Source: Chloroflexota bacterium (GTDB lineage: Bacteria > Chloroflexota > UBA6077). Taken from it: a stretch of 12,745 nucleotides of DNA. The translations under genes and the position numbers were made by a program. The stretch is from positions 1-12,745 of the forward strand of contig JAJZQR010000149.1 in NCBI GenBank assembly GCA_021806765.1, read 5' to 3'. Position 1 is the first letter of the stretch, and every line of letters begins with the position of its first letter. Positions 5,875 through 12,739 of the stretch are shown here, piece after piece. Below the pieces are notes generated by a model. The model did no database searches. It was given only the letters and a program-made list of their open reading frames with translations, and was not told the DNA's origin.

Positions 5875-8355
5875 TCAGGGTGCCGCCGAGGCCGCGCGGG
5901 CATCCCGATGCTGAAGCTCCCCGTTACCTGACGGTGGTAGCTGCTCCTCCTGCTGGGACACCCGCACCACGAAGTCGGTGCCCTCCCACCGATCGTCCTC
6001 GGGCCAGTAGAAGGTGAAGGTGATGGCGGTTCCGGCAGGGAAGGAAGCGGAGGGAAGGTCTGCGACATGGGTGCCCAGCCCGCTCTCCCGGGTGGGGGTG
6101 TCGTGGACCGTTTTCCATCCGTCGGGGCTCCAATGGACGGTGGCGCGCTGGAGCAGGTCCATCCGCAGAACCTTGCCGGCCGGCAGGCTCAGCAGCTTGT
6201 GGTTGAACCGCCAGAGGGCCTGGGGAGAGTCTTTCTTCTCTACCAGGTATCTCTGGACCGTTTGAGGAGGCGTGTCGAACACCTTTCCTTCATGGAGGGA
6301 GCGCCGCAGCTTGACGTATTCGGCGTGAGCCCAGGCCAGAGGCATGGCCGAGCCGGAGGGCCGGCCGAAGAACAGCTCTCGGTCGGGAATGTCGGGCGCG
6401 TCCCAGATCTGCTCGGGGATCATCCCTCCCTCATTGGAGAAGCCCTCCATCGCTTCCAGGAGCGCCTCGGCTTCCTCGAGTCGCCCGGCAGCCAGTTCGT
6501 AGTGGGCCCGCTCTCCCGTCAGAAGGGGCCAGGTGCGACCGATGCCGGTCCCATCGAAGGGCGCCCCGTCGGCATGCTCCCCGTATCCGTCTTCGTCATA
6601 GCGGTGCCAGATAGGACCGCAAGGGGTTTCGACCTTCAGCAGGGCATCGACAGCCTTCACCGTGTTGACCATGCGGGGGTCGTCGGCGGCTCGGAGGCCG
6701 AAACGCACCAGGGCCAGGGCATCGGGACTGACGATGTAGGCGGCGGGGGCCGTACCGCTATCGGAGGGCCGGTTCTTGATGAGTATGGACTCTCGAGTCA
6801 AGGATGAGGAGTCGACCGCCTCAGGAGGAGCGAGCCTCACGTAGTACCCTTCCACGCCTACCTTTCGTGCCAAATCGGTTCCCGTGGCGTAGCACCAGCG
6901 ATCGATGCCGGCATTCCACAGGTCCGCCGTCTCCCGGAGGTAGGAAGCGATGCCCGGCTCCCCCTGCTGATCGGCCATCTCCGCGGCAATCAGCAGCGCG
7001 GCGACCTCTACGGCCAGGGTGAAAGGGGAGTAGCCCGGGTCTTCCTCCCAACGATCCTCCTGGGTTACCGGGCCGTTTCGTGCCAGGAAGCCCGCAGCGC
7101 GCCGGGCCATGGGCCAGAAACGGGCCAGCTCTCCGTCCTCCAGGGCCCCCTCTCTTTGGGCCAGATTCAGCAGCAGGATGGGGAAGGCGGTCTCGTCCAT
7201 CTGATCGGCGTCCCAGTAGGGTGTGCCGTCCAGCCACATGTTCTGGGGCCATCGGCCGTCGGCTTCCTGGGTCGACTGCAGGTAGCAAAGGGCACGAAGG
7301 ACGTCCTCTAATGCCCCTGCCGCCAGGAGAGCGCCAGCGCTCTCTGCCAGATCCCGAGGCCAGACCAGGTGGTAGCCTCCCAGATCGTCGTCTCCTTTGC
7401 TGAAGCCCCAGGGGATCGATAGACTGGCGATGATGCCGCCCGGGAAGTCCTTCGACTCGTGGGTGTGCAGGACCATGGTGCTGGTGCGAAACAGATCCCG
7501 TTCCCGCGGGGCGTCTGCCTCCAAAGCCCTCAACTGCTGCTGCCAACCCGTCCAGCGGGCCACGTACTCCCTCTCAGCGGACTCGAACCCCTCCTGGAGG
7601 CTTGCCAGGGCCCGGTTTCCCGCCTCGCTGGCATGGCGGCCGAACCCGAGGGCCAGAAGGAACTCCCCCTGGGAAGCCGCCAGATCCACCTCACCCGTAA
7701 GGGCCACGTTGCCGTCCTCGGCCCTCGGGTATTCCCACTGCATAATGCCGTGCTGTCGCAGATCCTGCCAGCCATCCGATGTTCCCACGTAGCCGGCAGA
7801 GCGTTTGAGCCATCCCGCGGAGCAGGCCAGGGCGAGGGCGCTGCCGTCCCGCTGGGCGAAGAGCATGGGAACGCCCTTGTATTCGTCTGCCCAGGCCGTG
7901 TTGCCGTAGCCGCGGTTGCTCAGATGAGGGGCCAGCAGTGCGAAGAGGTGGTAGTCTTCCAGCACTCCACGGAGGGGGACGAAGCGGATACGCTGTAGCA
8001 GCACATGGCGGCGGGGGTCGGCCAGAACCTCCTTCTCCGATCGATAGCGTCCCTGCTCGCAGCTGTTGATCAGCCTGTAGGCTGGGACCCCCTCGGCCAG
8101 GTACTCCAGTTGATGCTGCGTGTGGCGCTTCTCCTCCGAGAAGAAGCCCCGACCGTCGGTGACGATCAGCCCCAGATCCCGGACGGCGGCCAGGTCCACT
8201 CGGGGGTAGAAGACCTCGGTCACGATGCCGCGGCTGAGGGTGAACCAGACCCTGCTGGTGTGGCTGAGGGCCGTGCCCACCCCGCTCTTGGCGCTGGAGG
8301 TCCAGCGGGGGGGAATGCCTGGACGCCCCGGCGCGCTGCTCTTCTGCTGGCTCAT
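5875..8355 (-). CDS. GH15 glucoamylase-family glycoside hydrolase, probably cytosolic
   Basis: An 826-residue inverting glycosidase that removes glucose from the non-reducing ends of alpha-glucans or related alpha-glucosides. The N-terminal ~270 residues (TSRVWFTLSRGIVTEVFYPRVD...) form the bacterial/archaeal glucoamylase beta-sandwich domain. The (alpha/alpha)6 catalytic domain follows, with HLVWPRDLAESAGALL, DGRWPQNMWLDGTPYW, WEEDPGYSPFTLAVEVAALL (E437/E438, general acid region) and GGMIPEQIWD (E648, general base). Residues about 690-798 form an extra C-terminal beta domain of the glucodextranase type (WRFNHKLLSLPAG, DGWKTVHDTPT, HVADLP). No signal peptide is visible (MSQQKSSAPGRPGIPP), so it probably works inside the cell. 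It overlaps the upstream dehydrogenase by 4 bp (ATGA). Mycobacterial and archaeal trehalases are also GH15, and a trehalose locus lies next door, so trehalase or glucodextranase activity cannot be excluded. The length and domain layout favour glucoamylase. Confidence 0.9.
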   Translation of the reverse strand: MSQQKSSAPGRPGIPPRWTSSAKSGVGTALSHTSRVWFTLSRGIVTEVFYPRVDLAAVRDLGLIVTDGRGFFSEEKRHTQHQLEYLAEGVPAYRLINSCEQGRYRSEKEVLADPRRHVLLQRIRFVPLRGVLEDYHLFALLAPHLSNRGYGNTAWADEYKGVPMLFAQRDGSALALACSAGWLKRSAGYVGTSDGWQDLRQHGIMQWEYPRAEDGNVALTGEVDLAASQGEFLLALGFGRHASEAGNRALASLQEGFESAEREYVARWTGWQQQLRALEADAPRERDLFRTSTMVLHTHESKDFPGGIIASLSIPWGFSKGDDDLGGYHLVWPRDLAESAGALLAAGALEDVLRALCYLQSTQEADGRWPQNMWLDGTPYWDADQMDETAFPILLLNLAQREGALEDGELARFWPMARRAAGFLARNGPVTQEDRWEEDPGYSPFTLAVEVAALLIAAEMADQQGEPGIASYLRETADLWNAGIDRWCYATGTDLARKVGVEGYYVRLAPPEAVDSSSLTRESILIKNRPSDSGTAPAAYIVSPDALALVRFGLRAADDPRMVNTVKAVDALLKVETPCGPIWHRYDEDGYGEHADGAPFDGTGIGRTWPLLTGERAHYELAAGRLEEAEALLEAMEGFSNEGGMIPEQIWDAPDIPDRELFFGRPSGSAMPLAWAHAEYVKLRRSLHEGKVFDTPPQTVQRYLVEKKDSPQALWRFNHKLLSLPAGKVLRMDLLQRATVHWSPDGWKTVHDTPTRESGLGTHVADLPSASFPAGTAITFTFYWPEDDRWEGTDFVVRVSQQEEQLPPSGNGELQHRDARAASAAP

Positions 8356-9500
8356 CGGTTTACCCCCTCTTCACTCTCCGTCGTTGCCGACTGGCTCGAG
8401 GCCCACTCCAGCACCACCTTGATCTCGTCGTCGCCGTGGTGACCCAGAGCAGCCTGGAAGTCCTGGTAGGGGTGACGATGGGTTATCAACTGCTGGACGA
8501 GGTCACCCCAGCGGAAGCGAGCCTGAGACAGATCCTCCACCGCCATCTGGTAGTGATCGCGAGCGGCGTTGACGCTTCCCACCATCACCTGGTTGTTCAG
8601 GACCAGCCTTCGCATCAGGTCGGCCCCCTGTATCTGCAGGGGGCGCTCTCCGCCGGGTATGCCCGTCAGCACGTAAGCCCCGTCGATGGCCAGGGCGTCC
8701 AGCAAGTTGAAGGCCAGTTGCGGGACCCCCGTGCTTTCGAAGATCAACTCCATCGGCCCAGGAGCGTCCGCCATCTGCTCGGGGCTGATCTGGTGTCCAT
8801 CCAGATAGTGTCCGCCGATACCCTCCAGCCACCGGGGCCGGACCGTGTCCGGCGGTACGACATCCAGGCCGTAGACCTCCGCTCCTCGGAGCCGCAAAGC
8901 CAGCGCTGCCAGGAGGCCGATGGGGCCCAGGCCAGCTACCAGACAGCGGCGGCCGAAGAGCCAGTCGGGGGTGGCTCCCGCTGAGGGTAGTCGGGCCAAC
9001 TGGAGTCTCACCGCCTCGTCGATGGCTTTCTCGGCTACCGACAGGGGCTCGGTCAGCACGCCGATCGGTTCCAGGTCCGGTGGAACCCGGACCACGTACT
9101 GCTCCTGGTCTACCACCTCTTCGGCGTCGTACCCGTCCAATCCCCAGATGCCTCTCTCCCGGTACCCCCCCGTGAGACACATGTCGGAGCGGTTCATGTT
9201 GCAGGGGAGGCAGCGGCCGCAGCCTCGCCGCACAGTGAAAACCGCGTAATCGCCGGGCTTCACTCGAGTCACAGCCTCCCCCACCTCTATCACCCGGCCC
9301 ATCATCTCGTGGCCGAGGACCAGTTCCGACCGACCCTCGGGCGCCTCGGCCCGTCCACCGGCGGCCTCCTCTCGATCGGTTCCGCAGATGCCCACCCGTA
9401 CAACCCGCATCCTGATTTCGTCCGGTTTGGACACGGAAGGAGCGGGGCGGTCCACCAGCAGAAGGTGACTGGTGCTTGGAAGGATGGCAAGTGCCTTCAT
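8352..9500 (-). CDS. gdh: Zinc-dependent glucose 1-dehydrogenase (medium-chain, archaeal-type)
   Basis: A 382-residue medium-chain dehydrogenase of the group typified by Sulfolobus and Haloferax glucose dehydrogenases. It oxidises beta-D-glucose to gluconolactone with NAD(P)+, feeding non- or semi-phosphorylated Entner-Doudoroff routes. GICGTD has the catalytic zinc Cys39. LGHE gives His64/Glu65, and LTEPLSVAEKAI gives Glu151. Cys94, Cys97, Cys100 and Cys108 form the structural zinc site. GLGPIG (190-195) is the dinucleotide-binding loop, and Asp213 ends strand beta-B, which hints at NAD rather than NADP preference. The C-terminal SVNAARDHYQMAVEDL segment is characteristic of the glucose dehydrogenase C-terminal domain. 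A purine-rich GGAAGGGGG lies 9 nt before the ATG, while an ATG 5 nt upstream runs into a stop at once. The coupled downstream GH15 gene supports glucose as substrate. Confidence 0.87.
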   Translation of the reverse strand: MKALAILPSTSHLLLVDRPAPSVSKPDEIRMRVVRVGICGTDREEAAGGRAEAPEGRSELVLGHEMMGRVIEVGEAVTRVKPGDYAVFTVRRGCGRCLPCNMNRSDMCLTGGYRERGIWGLDGYDAEEVVDQEQYVVRVPPDLEPIGVLTEPLSVAEKAIDEAVRLQLARLPSAGATPDWLFGRRCLVAGLGPIGLLAALALRLRGAEVYGLDVVPPDTVRPRWLEGIGGHYLDGHQISPEQMADAPGPMELIFESTGVPQLAFNLLDALAIDGAYVLTGIPGGERPLQIQGADLMRRLVLNNQVMVGSVNAARDHYQMAVEDLSQARFRWGDLVQQLITHRHPYQDFQAALGHHGDDEIKVVLEWASSQSATTESEEGVNR

Positions 9501-9789
9501 CGCATCGTGCCCCCTTCCGGCGGGATTGCTGCGATCTTCCTTCTCAACCTGTCGGTGTGGCCCTTAGGGTTCGAGGCTGCGGTTCGCATGTCTTCTTCAC
9601 CTCGTGTTGCGTTTAGTTAAATATTACCGTCTCTAATTAAAAGAGGGTAGGCCGCTCCCTGCGCTCCGTCTTTACGCCAGCCTGAAGCAGTCCTTAAGGG
9701 AAGCTTATGGGGAAGGGCGGGGCCTTTCCGCAGGGTGGCGCCGGAGGGCGATGGTATACTCCGAGGGAGACAACCCTTGGAGTGTGATC
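9501..9789. other. Divergent intergenic region between gdh and otsB
   Basis: This 289-bp spacer separates the leftward gdh-GH15 operon from the rightward trehalose genes and must contain both promoters. An AT-rich island at 9611-9643 is a likely open-complex or regulator region for gdh. It contains the imperfect inverted repeat TTTAGTTAA (9612-9620) / CTAATTAAA (9633-9641). I could not assign convincing -35/-10 boxes for gdh. A G-rich hairpin (GGGAAGG...CCTTTCC, about 9711-9729) lies just upstream of the otsB promoter. No gene is seen here. Confidence 0.4.
9752..9760 (+). promoter_or_regulatory. Extended -10 promoter of otsB
   Basis: TGGTATACT is an extended -10 (TGn plus TATACT). It places the transcript start near 9767, giving a leader of about 23 nt that includes the Shine-Dalgarno GGAG (9779-9782). 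There is no good -35, which an extended -10 can tolerate. The element overlaps the upstream ATG at 9751, arguing against that codon as the otsB start. Confidence 0.5.
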
Positions 9790-10605
9790 ATGAGCTTGCC
9801 CCCCAATCTCCTGGCCAACCTGTCCGAGGCCTGGGTGGTGCTCTCCCGAGTGCCGGCCGGATTGATCACCGATGTCGACGGCACCCTCAGCCCCATCGTC
9901 GATCAGCCGGAAAGGTCAGGAGTCGATCCCGAGGTTCCGGATCTCCTGTCCAGGCTGGCCGCCCGTCTGGCGCTGGTTGCCGCCGTCTCGGGGCGGCCCA
10001 TGGACCAGTTGACCTCCATGCTCCCGGTAGACTCCATGGTATACGTGGGCAACCACGGCCTGGAATGGCGGGAAGGTGGGCGGTCGACGGTGGTGAAGGA
10101 AGCTCAACCTTATCTGCCGGCTATGGCGGAGACCATGCGCTGCCTTCGGGAGCGGCTGCGAGAGCCAGGGCTGCTCGTGGAGGACAAGGGGCCGACGGGG
10201 AGTGTGCACTACAGGCTGCACCCCAATCCGGCGGAGGCCCGGGAGACCATCCTGCGGACCATCGGCCGGTGCCCCTCGGCCCGGGGGCTGCGCTGGTCGG
10301 ATGGTCGGATGGTGGTTAACCTGATGCCCCCCGTCCAGGCCGATAAGGGCACGGCCGTCGAGACACTGGTCCACAGATGGGGCTTGCGAGGAGCCATCTA
10401 CCTGGGCGACGACGTGACGGATGTGGACGCCTTCCGGGCCTTGCGCTCGCTGCGCCAGTCCGGCGAGTGCAGCACTCTTGGCATCGCCGTGGCCAGTCCG
10501 GAGGCTCCGGCGGAGTTGTACCTGGAGGCGGACTACCGGTTGGATGGGGTTGACGCCGTGGTTGCCTTCCTGGGGCAGACGGTGGGTTGGCTGGAACAGC
10601 ACTGA
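9790..10605 (+). CDS. otsB: Trehalose-6-phosphate phosphatase
   Basis: A 271-residue HAD-superfamily phosphatase that converts trehalose 6-phosphate to trehalose in the cytosol, the second step of the OtsA-OtsB pathway. TDVDGTLSPI (residues 27-36) holds the nucleophile Asp28 and acid/base Asp30. VSGRP (66-70) is HAD motif 2. GNHGLEWREGG (87-97) is the cap-region signature of trehalose phosphatases. DKGTAVETL supplies the motif 3 lysine, and LGDDVTDVDAF (205-215) supplies the Mg-binding Asp207, Asp208 and Asp211. The start at 9790 is preferred over the longer frame at 9751: GGAG lies 7 nt upstream at proper spacing, whereas the 9751 ATG sits inside the -10 box with its GGAGG only 3 nt away. 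It precedes otsA but is separated from it by a 466-bp regulatory leader, an unusual arrangement for this pair. Confidence 0.93.
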   Translation: MSLPPNLLANLSEAWVVLSRVPAGLITDVDGTLSPIVDQPERSGVDPEVPDLLSRLAARLALVAAVSGRPMDQLTSMLPVDSMVYVGNHGLEWREGGRSTVVKEAQPYLPAMAETMRCLRERLREPGLLVEDKGPTGSVHYRLHPNPAEARETILRTIGRCPSARGLRWSDGRMVVNLMPPVQADKGTAVETLVHRWGLRGAIYLGDDVTDVDAFRALRSLRQSGECSTLGIAVASPEAPAELYLEADYRLDGVDAVVAFLGQTVGWLEQH

Positions 10606-10628
10606 GGGTTGAGGGCAGCCGGTCACAG

Positions 10629-10648
10629 GGCCAGCCCAGAGTCTGGCC
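10629..10648 (+). terminator. Weak hairpin downstream of otsB
   Basis: GGCCAG (10629-10634) and CTGGCC (10643-10648) can form a 6-bp stem 24 bp after the otsB stop. No T-run follows, so termination would be partial at best. It could separate otsB transcripts from the otsA leader. Confidence 0.25.
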
Positions 10649-10663
10649 AGATGTGTTGATGCG

Positions 10664-10693
10664 TTGTGCGCGCTGGAGCATTAGTGCTAAACT
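10664..10693 (+). promoter_or_regulatory. Candidate promoter for the otsA leader
   Basis: TTGTGC (10664-10669) and TAAACT (10688-10693) are spaced 18 bp apart, and the -10 is preceded by TGC, giving an extended -10. Transcription would start near 10700. The leader would then be ~370 nt and carry the riboswitch and terminator before otsA. Between ~10700 and the aptamer I see no convincing gene. Confidence 0.45.
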
Positions 10694-10847
10694 GGCCGCG
10701 TGAGTTCCGGCTTGATGAAGATCCTTTCGTGGGATCGGTCGGCCTCGTATTTCTGGACTATTTCGAGGAGGGATCGTTAGGAGCGAAGAGACGAACGGCT
10801 CGAAGTGTTCCCGATGGGGAGCGCTGGGGCCAAAATGACCGAATAGT

Positions 10848-10976
10848 GTAGCCGAACTTCCGCCGAAGGGCGGAGGGCGGGGGAACCAAGCAAGTTGGGG
10901 TGAATGGTGCCGTGGGCACCTAGGGTAGCTCTTTCAGCCCGAACCCGTCAGCTAACCTCGCAGGCATTTGAGAGGG
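10848..10976 (+). ncRNA. c-di-AMP riboswitch (ydaO/yuaA class)
   Basis: Nearly every conserved block of the ydaO aptamer is present in order. First comes GCCGAAC (10851-10857) and a perfect TCCGCC-GAAG-GGCGGA hairpin (10859-10874). Then GGGGGAACC (10879-10887) and GGGGTGAAT (10897-10905), followed by a perfect GGTGCC-GTG-GGCACC variable stem (10906-10920) and TAGGGT (10921-10926). The 3' half is the hallmark block CCCGAACCCGTCAGCTAACC (10938-10957), then TCGCAGGC and GAGAGG. GCC at 10851-10853 can pair with GGC at 10963-10965 to close the core. The class binds cyclic di-AMP and is usually a genetic OFF switch for osmoprotection, potassium and cell-wall genes. Here it sits before a terminator and otsA, so high c-di-AMP should lower trehalose synthesis (inference from the class). 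Outer boundaries are approximate. Confidence 0.92.
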
Positions 10977-10994
10977 GCAAAGTCTGCTCAGCAC

Positions 10995-11025
10995 GGACCG
11001 GTGGCTTTGGCCTCCGGCCCTTTTT
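10995..11025 (+). terminator. Rho-independent terminator of the riboswitch expression platform
   Basis: GGACCGGTGGC (10995-11005), loop TTTG and GCCTCCGGCCC (11010-11020) form a G+C-rich stem with two internal mismatches, followed directly by TTTTT. It starts ~20 nt after the aptamer and ends 30 nt before the otsA ribosome binding site, the layout of a transcription-terminating riboswitch. The loop and 3' side, CTTTGGCCTC (11005-11014), could alternatively pair partly with GAGGGGCAAAG (10972-10982) at the aptamer's 3' end. That pairing is a plausible antiterminator for the ligand-free state. Confidence 0.8.
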
Positions 11026-11071
11026 GATTCTTCGATGGGCCGGCTTTGCCTCGTCGGGGAGGTGGCAACTC

Positions 11072-12574
11072 ATGTCTGGTTTGCCTTCTGTAACCACGAG
11101 GCACGCAGCTGTCAGAAGTCCCAACAACCTATCGACTCTGCTCAGGGGGCGCCGTCTGTTCATAGCCTCCAACCGCGGGCCCGTTCACTATCACCTGGAG
11201 GGTGACACCCTGGAAGCTCGAGAGGCTTCAGGTGGGCTGGCCACTGCCCTCTCCGGTGTGGCATCTCTGACACCTTTGACCTGGATCGCCACGGCTGCTG
11301 GGGCGGGAGACCGCGTGGCTGCCAGCCGATCCTTGCCCAGGAGCGGTCGGTCAGGGGTCCCCCGCCTCCGTTTCGTAGAGGTGCCCGAGGACGCATTCAA
11401 CTGGTTCTATCTCCGTTTCTCGAATCCTGTGCTATGGTTCGTTCAACACGGCATGTGGGGCCTGCTACGTCGGGTGGATCCAAGGGGCCTGGTGGAGAAG
11501 GGCTGGATGCTGGGCTACCGGCCCGTCAACGAGGCCTTCGCTCAGGTAGTGGCTCAGGAAGTGGGACAAACGGCTCAGCCGGTCATCATGACTCAGGATT
11601 ACCACCTGTACCTGCTCCCCAGGCTCCTCAGGAGGAGGATCCCCGGGGCCTTGCTGCAGCATTTCACCCACATACCCTGGCCTAAGCCCGAAGGCTGGGA
11701 GCCCATTCTGCCGGCCCTTCGCAAAGAATTGTGCCGGGGACTGTTGGGCGCCGACATACTGGGTTTCCAGACTATGGCTTCCGTGGACAACTTCCTGCGC
11801 AGCTGTGATCGGTTCGTGCCGGACGCACGAGTCGACTGCGCCCGAGGCACGGTTCGGTTGGAGGGCCATACCACGGAGGTTCGGGCCTACCCCATCTCCG
11901 TCGATCCCGGCGCTTTGCGGAGGCTGGCCTCGTCACCTGAGGCCCTTCGCTACAAGGACCGACTGCGGCCCCATCTGGGCAGCCGAACCATCGTGCGGGT
12001 GGATCGGTTGGATCCCAGCAAGAACATTGTGTTGGGGTTCCGCGCCTTTGGACGGCTGCTGGAGCGCCGGCCCGACCTGATCGGGCAGGTGCGTTTCCTG
12101 GCTTTCCTGGTGCCTACACGGCAGGGCGTGGCCGAGTATCGCAGCTACGCTCAAGAGGTGTGGAAGGAGGTGTCGGCGCTCAACGAGCGTTTTGGGCGTG
12201 ACGGCTGGAAACCGGTGACGGTCTTTCACGAGGACAATCGATCCCAGGCGGTAGCCGGGATGGCTCTGGCAGACGTGCTCCTGGTCAATCCCATCGCCGA
12301 CGGGATGAACCTGGTGGCCAAGGAGGGCCCCATCGTTAGTGAGCGGGACGCTGTTCTGATCCTGTCCCAGAGTTGTGGTGCTCACCATCAGTTGGGTCGG
12401 GCAGCGCTCTCGGTGCCACCCCAGGATCTGGAGGCGACGGCGGCTGCCCTCGAGCGGGCCCTGGAGATGCCTGCTGCCGAGCGAAGGCGTCGCAACCTGG
12501 TGCTGCGGGAGTCCGTAGAGGTAGAAGACCTGTCCTGGTGGCTGCACCGGCAGTTCGAGGACCTGCTGGGCTGA
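11072..12574 (+). CDS. otsA: Trehalose-6-phosphate synthase (GT20)
   Basis: A 500-residue GT-B glycosyltransferase of family GT20. It joins glucose from a nucleotide donor to glucose 6-phosphate to give trehalose 6-phosphate, the substrate of the neighbouring OtsB. FIASNRGPV (residues 30-38) and ASGGLATALSG are the N-terminal acceptor and donor loops. TQDYHLYLLPRLLRRRIPGALLQ and HFTHIPWPKPEGW correspond to the family's HDYHL-LLP and HIPFP motifs. RVDRLDPSKNIVLGF matches the DRLDY-KG donor-domain motif. ADVLLVNPIADGMNLVAKEGPIV is the D-GMNLVAKE nucleotide-sugar signature. The PSKN and HIPWP variants mark a subfamily distinct from E. coli OtsA. The frame stays open back to 10904, but that would begin inside the riboswitch. 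The start at 11072 has GGAGG (11058-11062) 9 nt upstream and lies just after the terminator. Expression is probably controlled by the c-di-AMP riboswitch. Confidence 0.92.
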   Translation: MSGLPSVTTRHAAVRSPNNLSTLLRGRRLFIASNRGPVHYHLEGDTLEAREASGGLATALSGVASLTPLTWIATAAGAGDRVAASRSLPRSGRSGVPRLRFVEVPEDAFNWFYLRFSNPVLWFVQHGMWGLLRRVDPRGLVEKGWMLGYRPVNEAFAQVVAQEVGQTAQPVIMTQDYHLYLLPRLLRRRIPGALLQHFTHIPWPKPEGWEPILPALRKELCRGLLGADILGFQTMASVDNFLRSCDRFVPDARVDCARGTVRLEGHTTEVRAYPISVDPGALRRLASSPEALRYKDRLRPHLGSRTIVRVDRLDPSKNIVLGFRAFGRLLERRPDLIGQVRFLAFLVPTRQGVAEYRSYAQEVWKEVSALNERFGRDGWKPVTVFHEDNRSQAVAGMALADVLLVNPIADGMNLVAKEGPIVSERDAVLILSQSCGAHHQLGRAALSVPPQDLEATAAALERALEMPAAERRRRNLVLRESVEVEDLSWWLHRQFEDLLG

Positions 12575-12593
12575 TGGGCCGGCGACCCGAAAG

Positions 12594-12680
12594 GGCTCCC
12601 CGAGCCGCAGGCCGAGGTTACCCTGGGGAGGGGAAGGAGGGCTTGCGCAGCGGATGAAGGGGGATAGGACCAACCCCAGG
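12594..12680 (+). other. Structured, purine-rich stretch downstream of otsA
   Basis: This untranslated stretch has several possible stems: GGCTC-CCC-GAGCC (12594-12606), CTCCCC/GGGGAG (12596-12601 with 12625-12630) and CCTGGGG/CCCCAGG (12622-12628 with 12674-12680). Some exclude each other. ACCAACCCC/GCCAACCCC-like repeats (12668-12700) follow. I do not match it to a known RNA family. It may be an otsA 3' UTR or the leader of a gene beyond the window. Confidence 0.25.
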
Positions 12681-12711
12681 AAGTGAAGAGGGCCAACCCC
12701 ATGCATGAGGA

Positions 12712-12739
12712 GGCTGCTGCCGAAGGGTAGCAGCCTTTT
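12712..12739 (+). terminator. Rho-independent terminator (otsA transcript or downstream leader)
   Basis: GGCTGCTGCC (12712-12721), loop GAAG and GGTAGCAGCC (12726-12735) form a 10-bp stem with one G-U pair, followed by TTTT. It lies 138 bp after the otsA stop. It most likely ends the trehalose transcript, although an attenuator for a gene to the right cannot be excluded from this window. Confidence 0.75.

Noticed and set aside
6067..6807. Long plus-strand open frame opposite the GH15 gene
   Set aside because: No recognisable motif, and it is fully inside a gene with clear catalytic residues. Typical antisense shadow of high-G+C coding DNA.
9751..9789. Longer otsB start at 9751
   Set aside because: That ATG overlaps a TGGTATACT extended -10 and has its GGAGG only 3 nt away. 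The start at 9790 has correctly spaced GGAG.
10666..10851. Short open frame of 61 codons in the otsA leader
   Set aside because: It starts inside the candidate -35/-10 promoter, has no good ribosome binding site, and runs into the aptamer. No protein-like features.
10904..11071. N-terminal extension of otsA by 56 codons
   Set aside because: It would start inside the c-di-AMP aptamer and run across the terminator. The ATG at 11072 has a good GGAGG and gives the normal family length.
12701..12730. Nine-codon open frame ATGCATGAGG... ending in TAG within the edge terminator
   Set aside because: It is too short to support, has no convincing ribosome binding site, and its codons are those forming the terminator stem.
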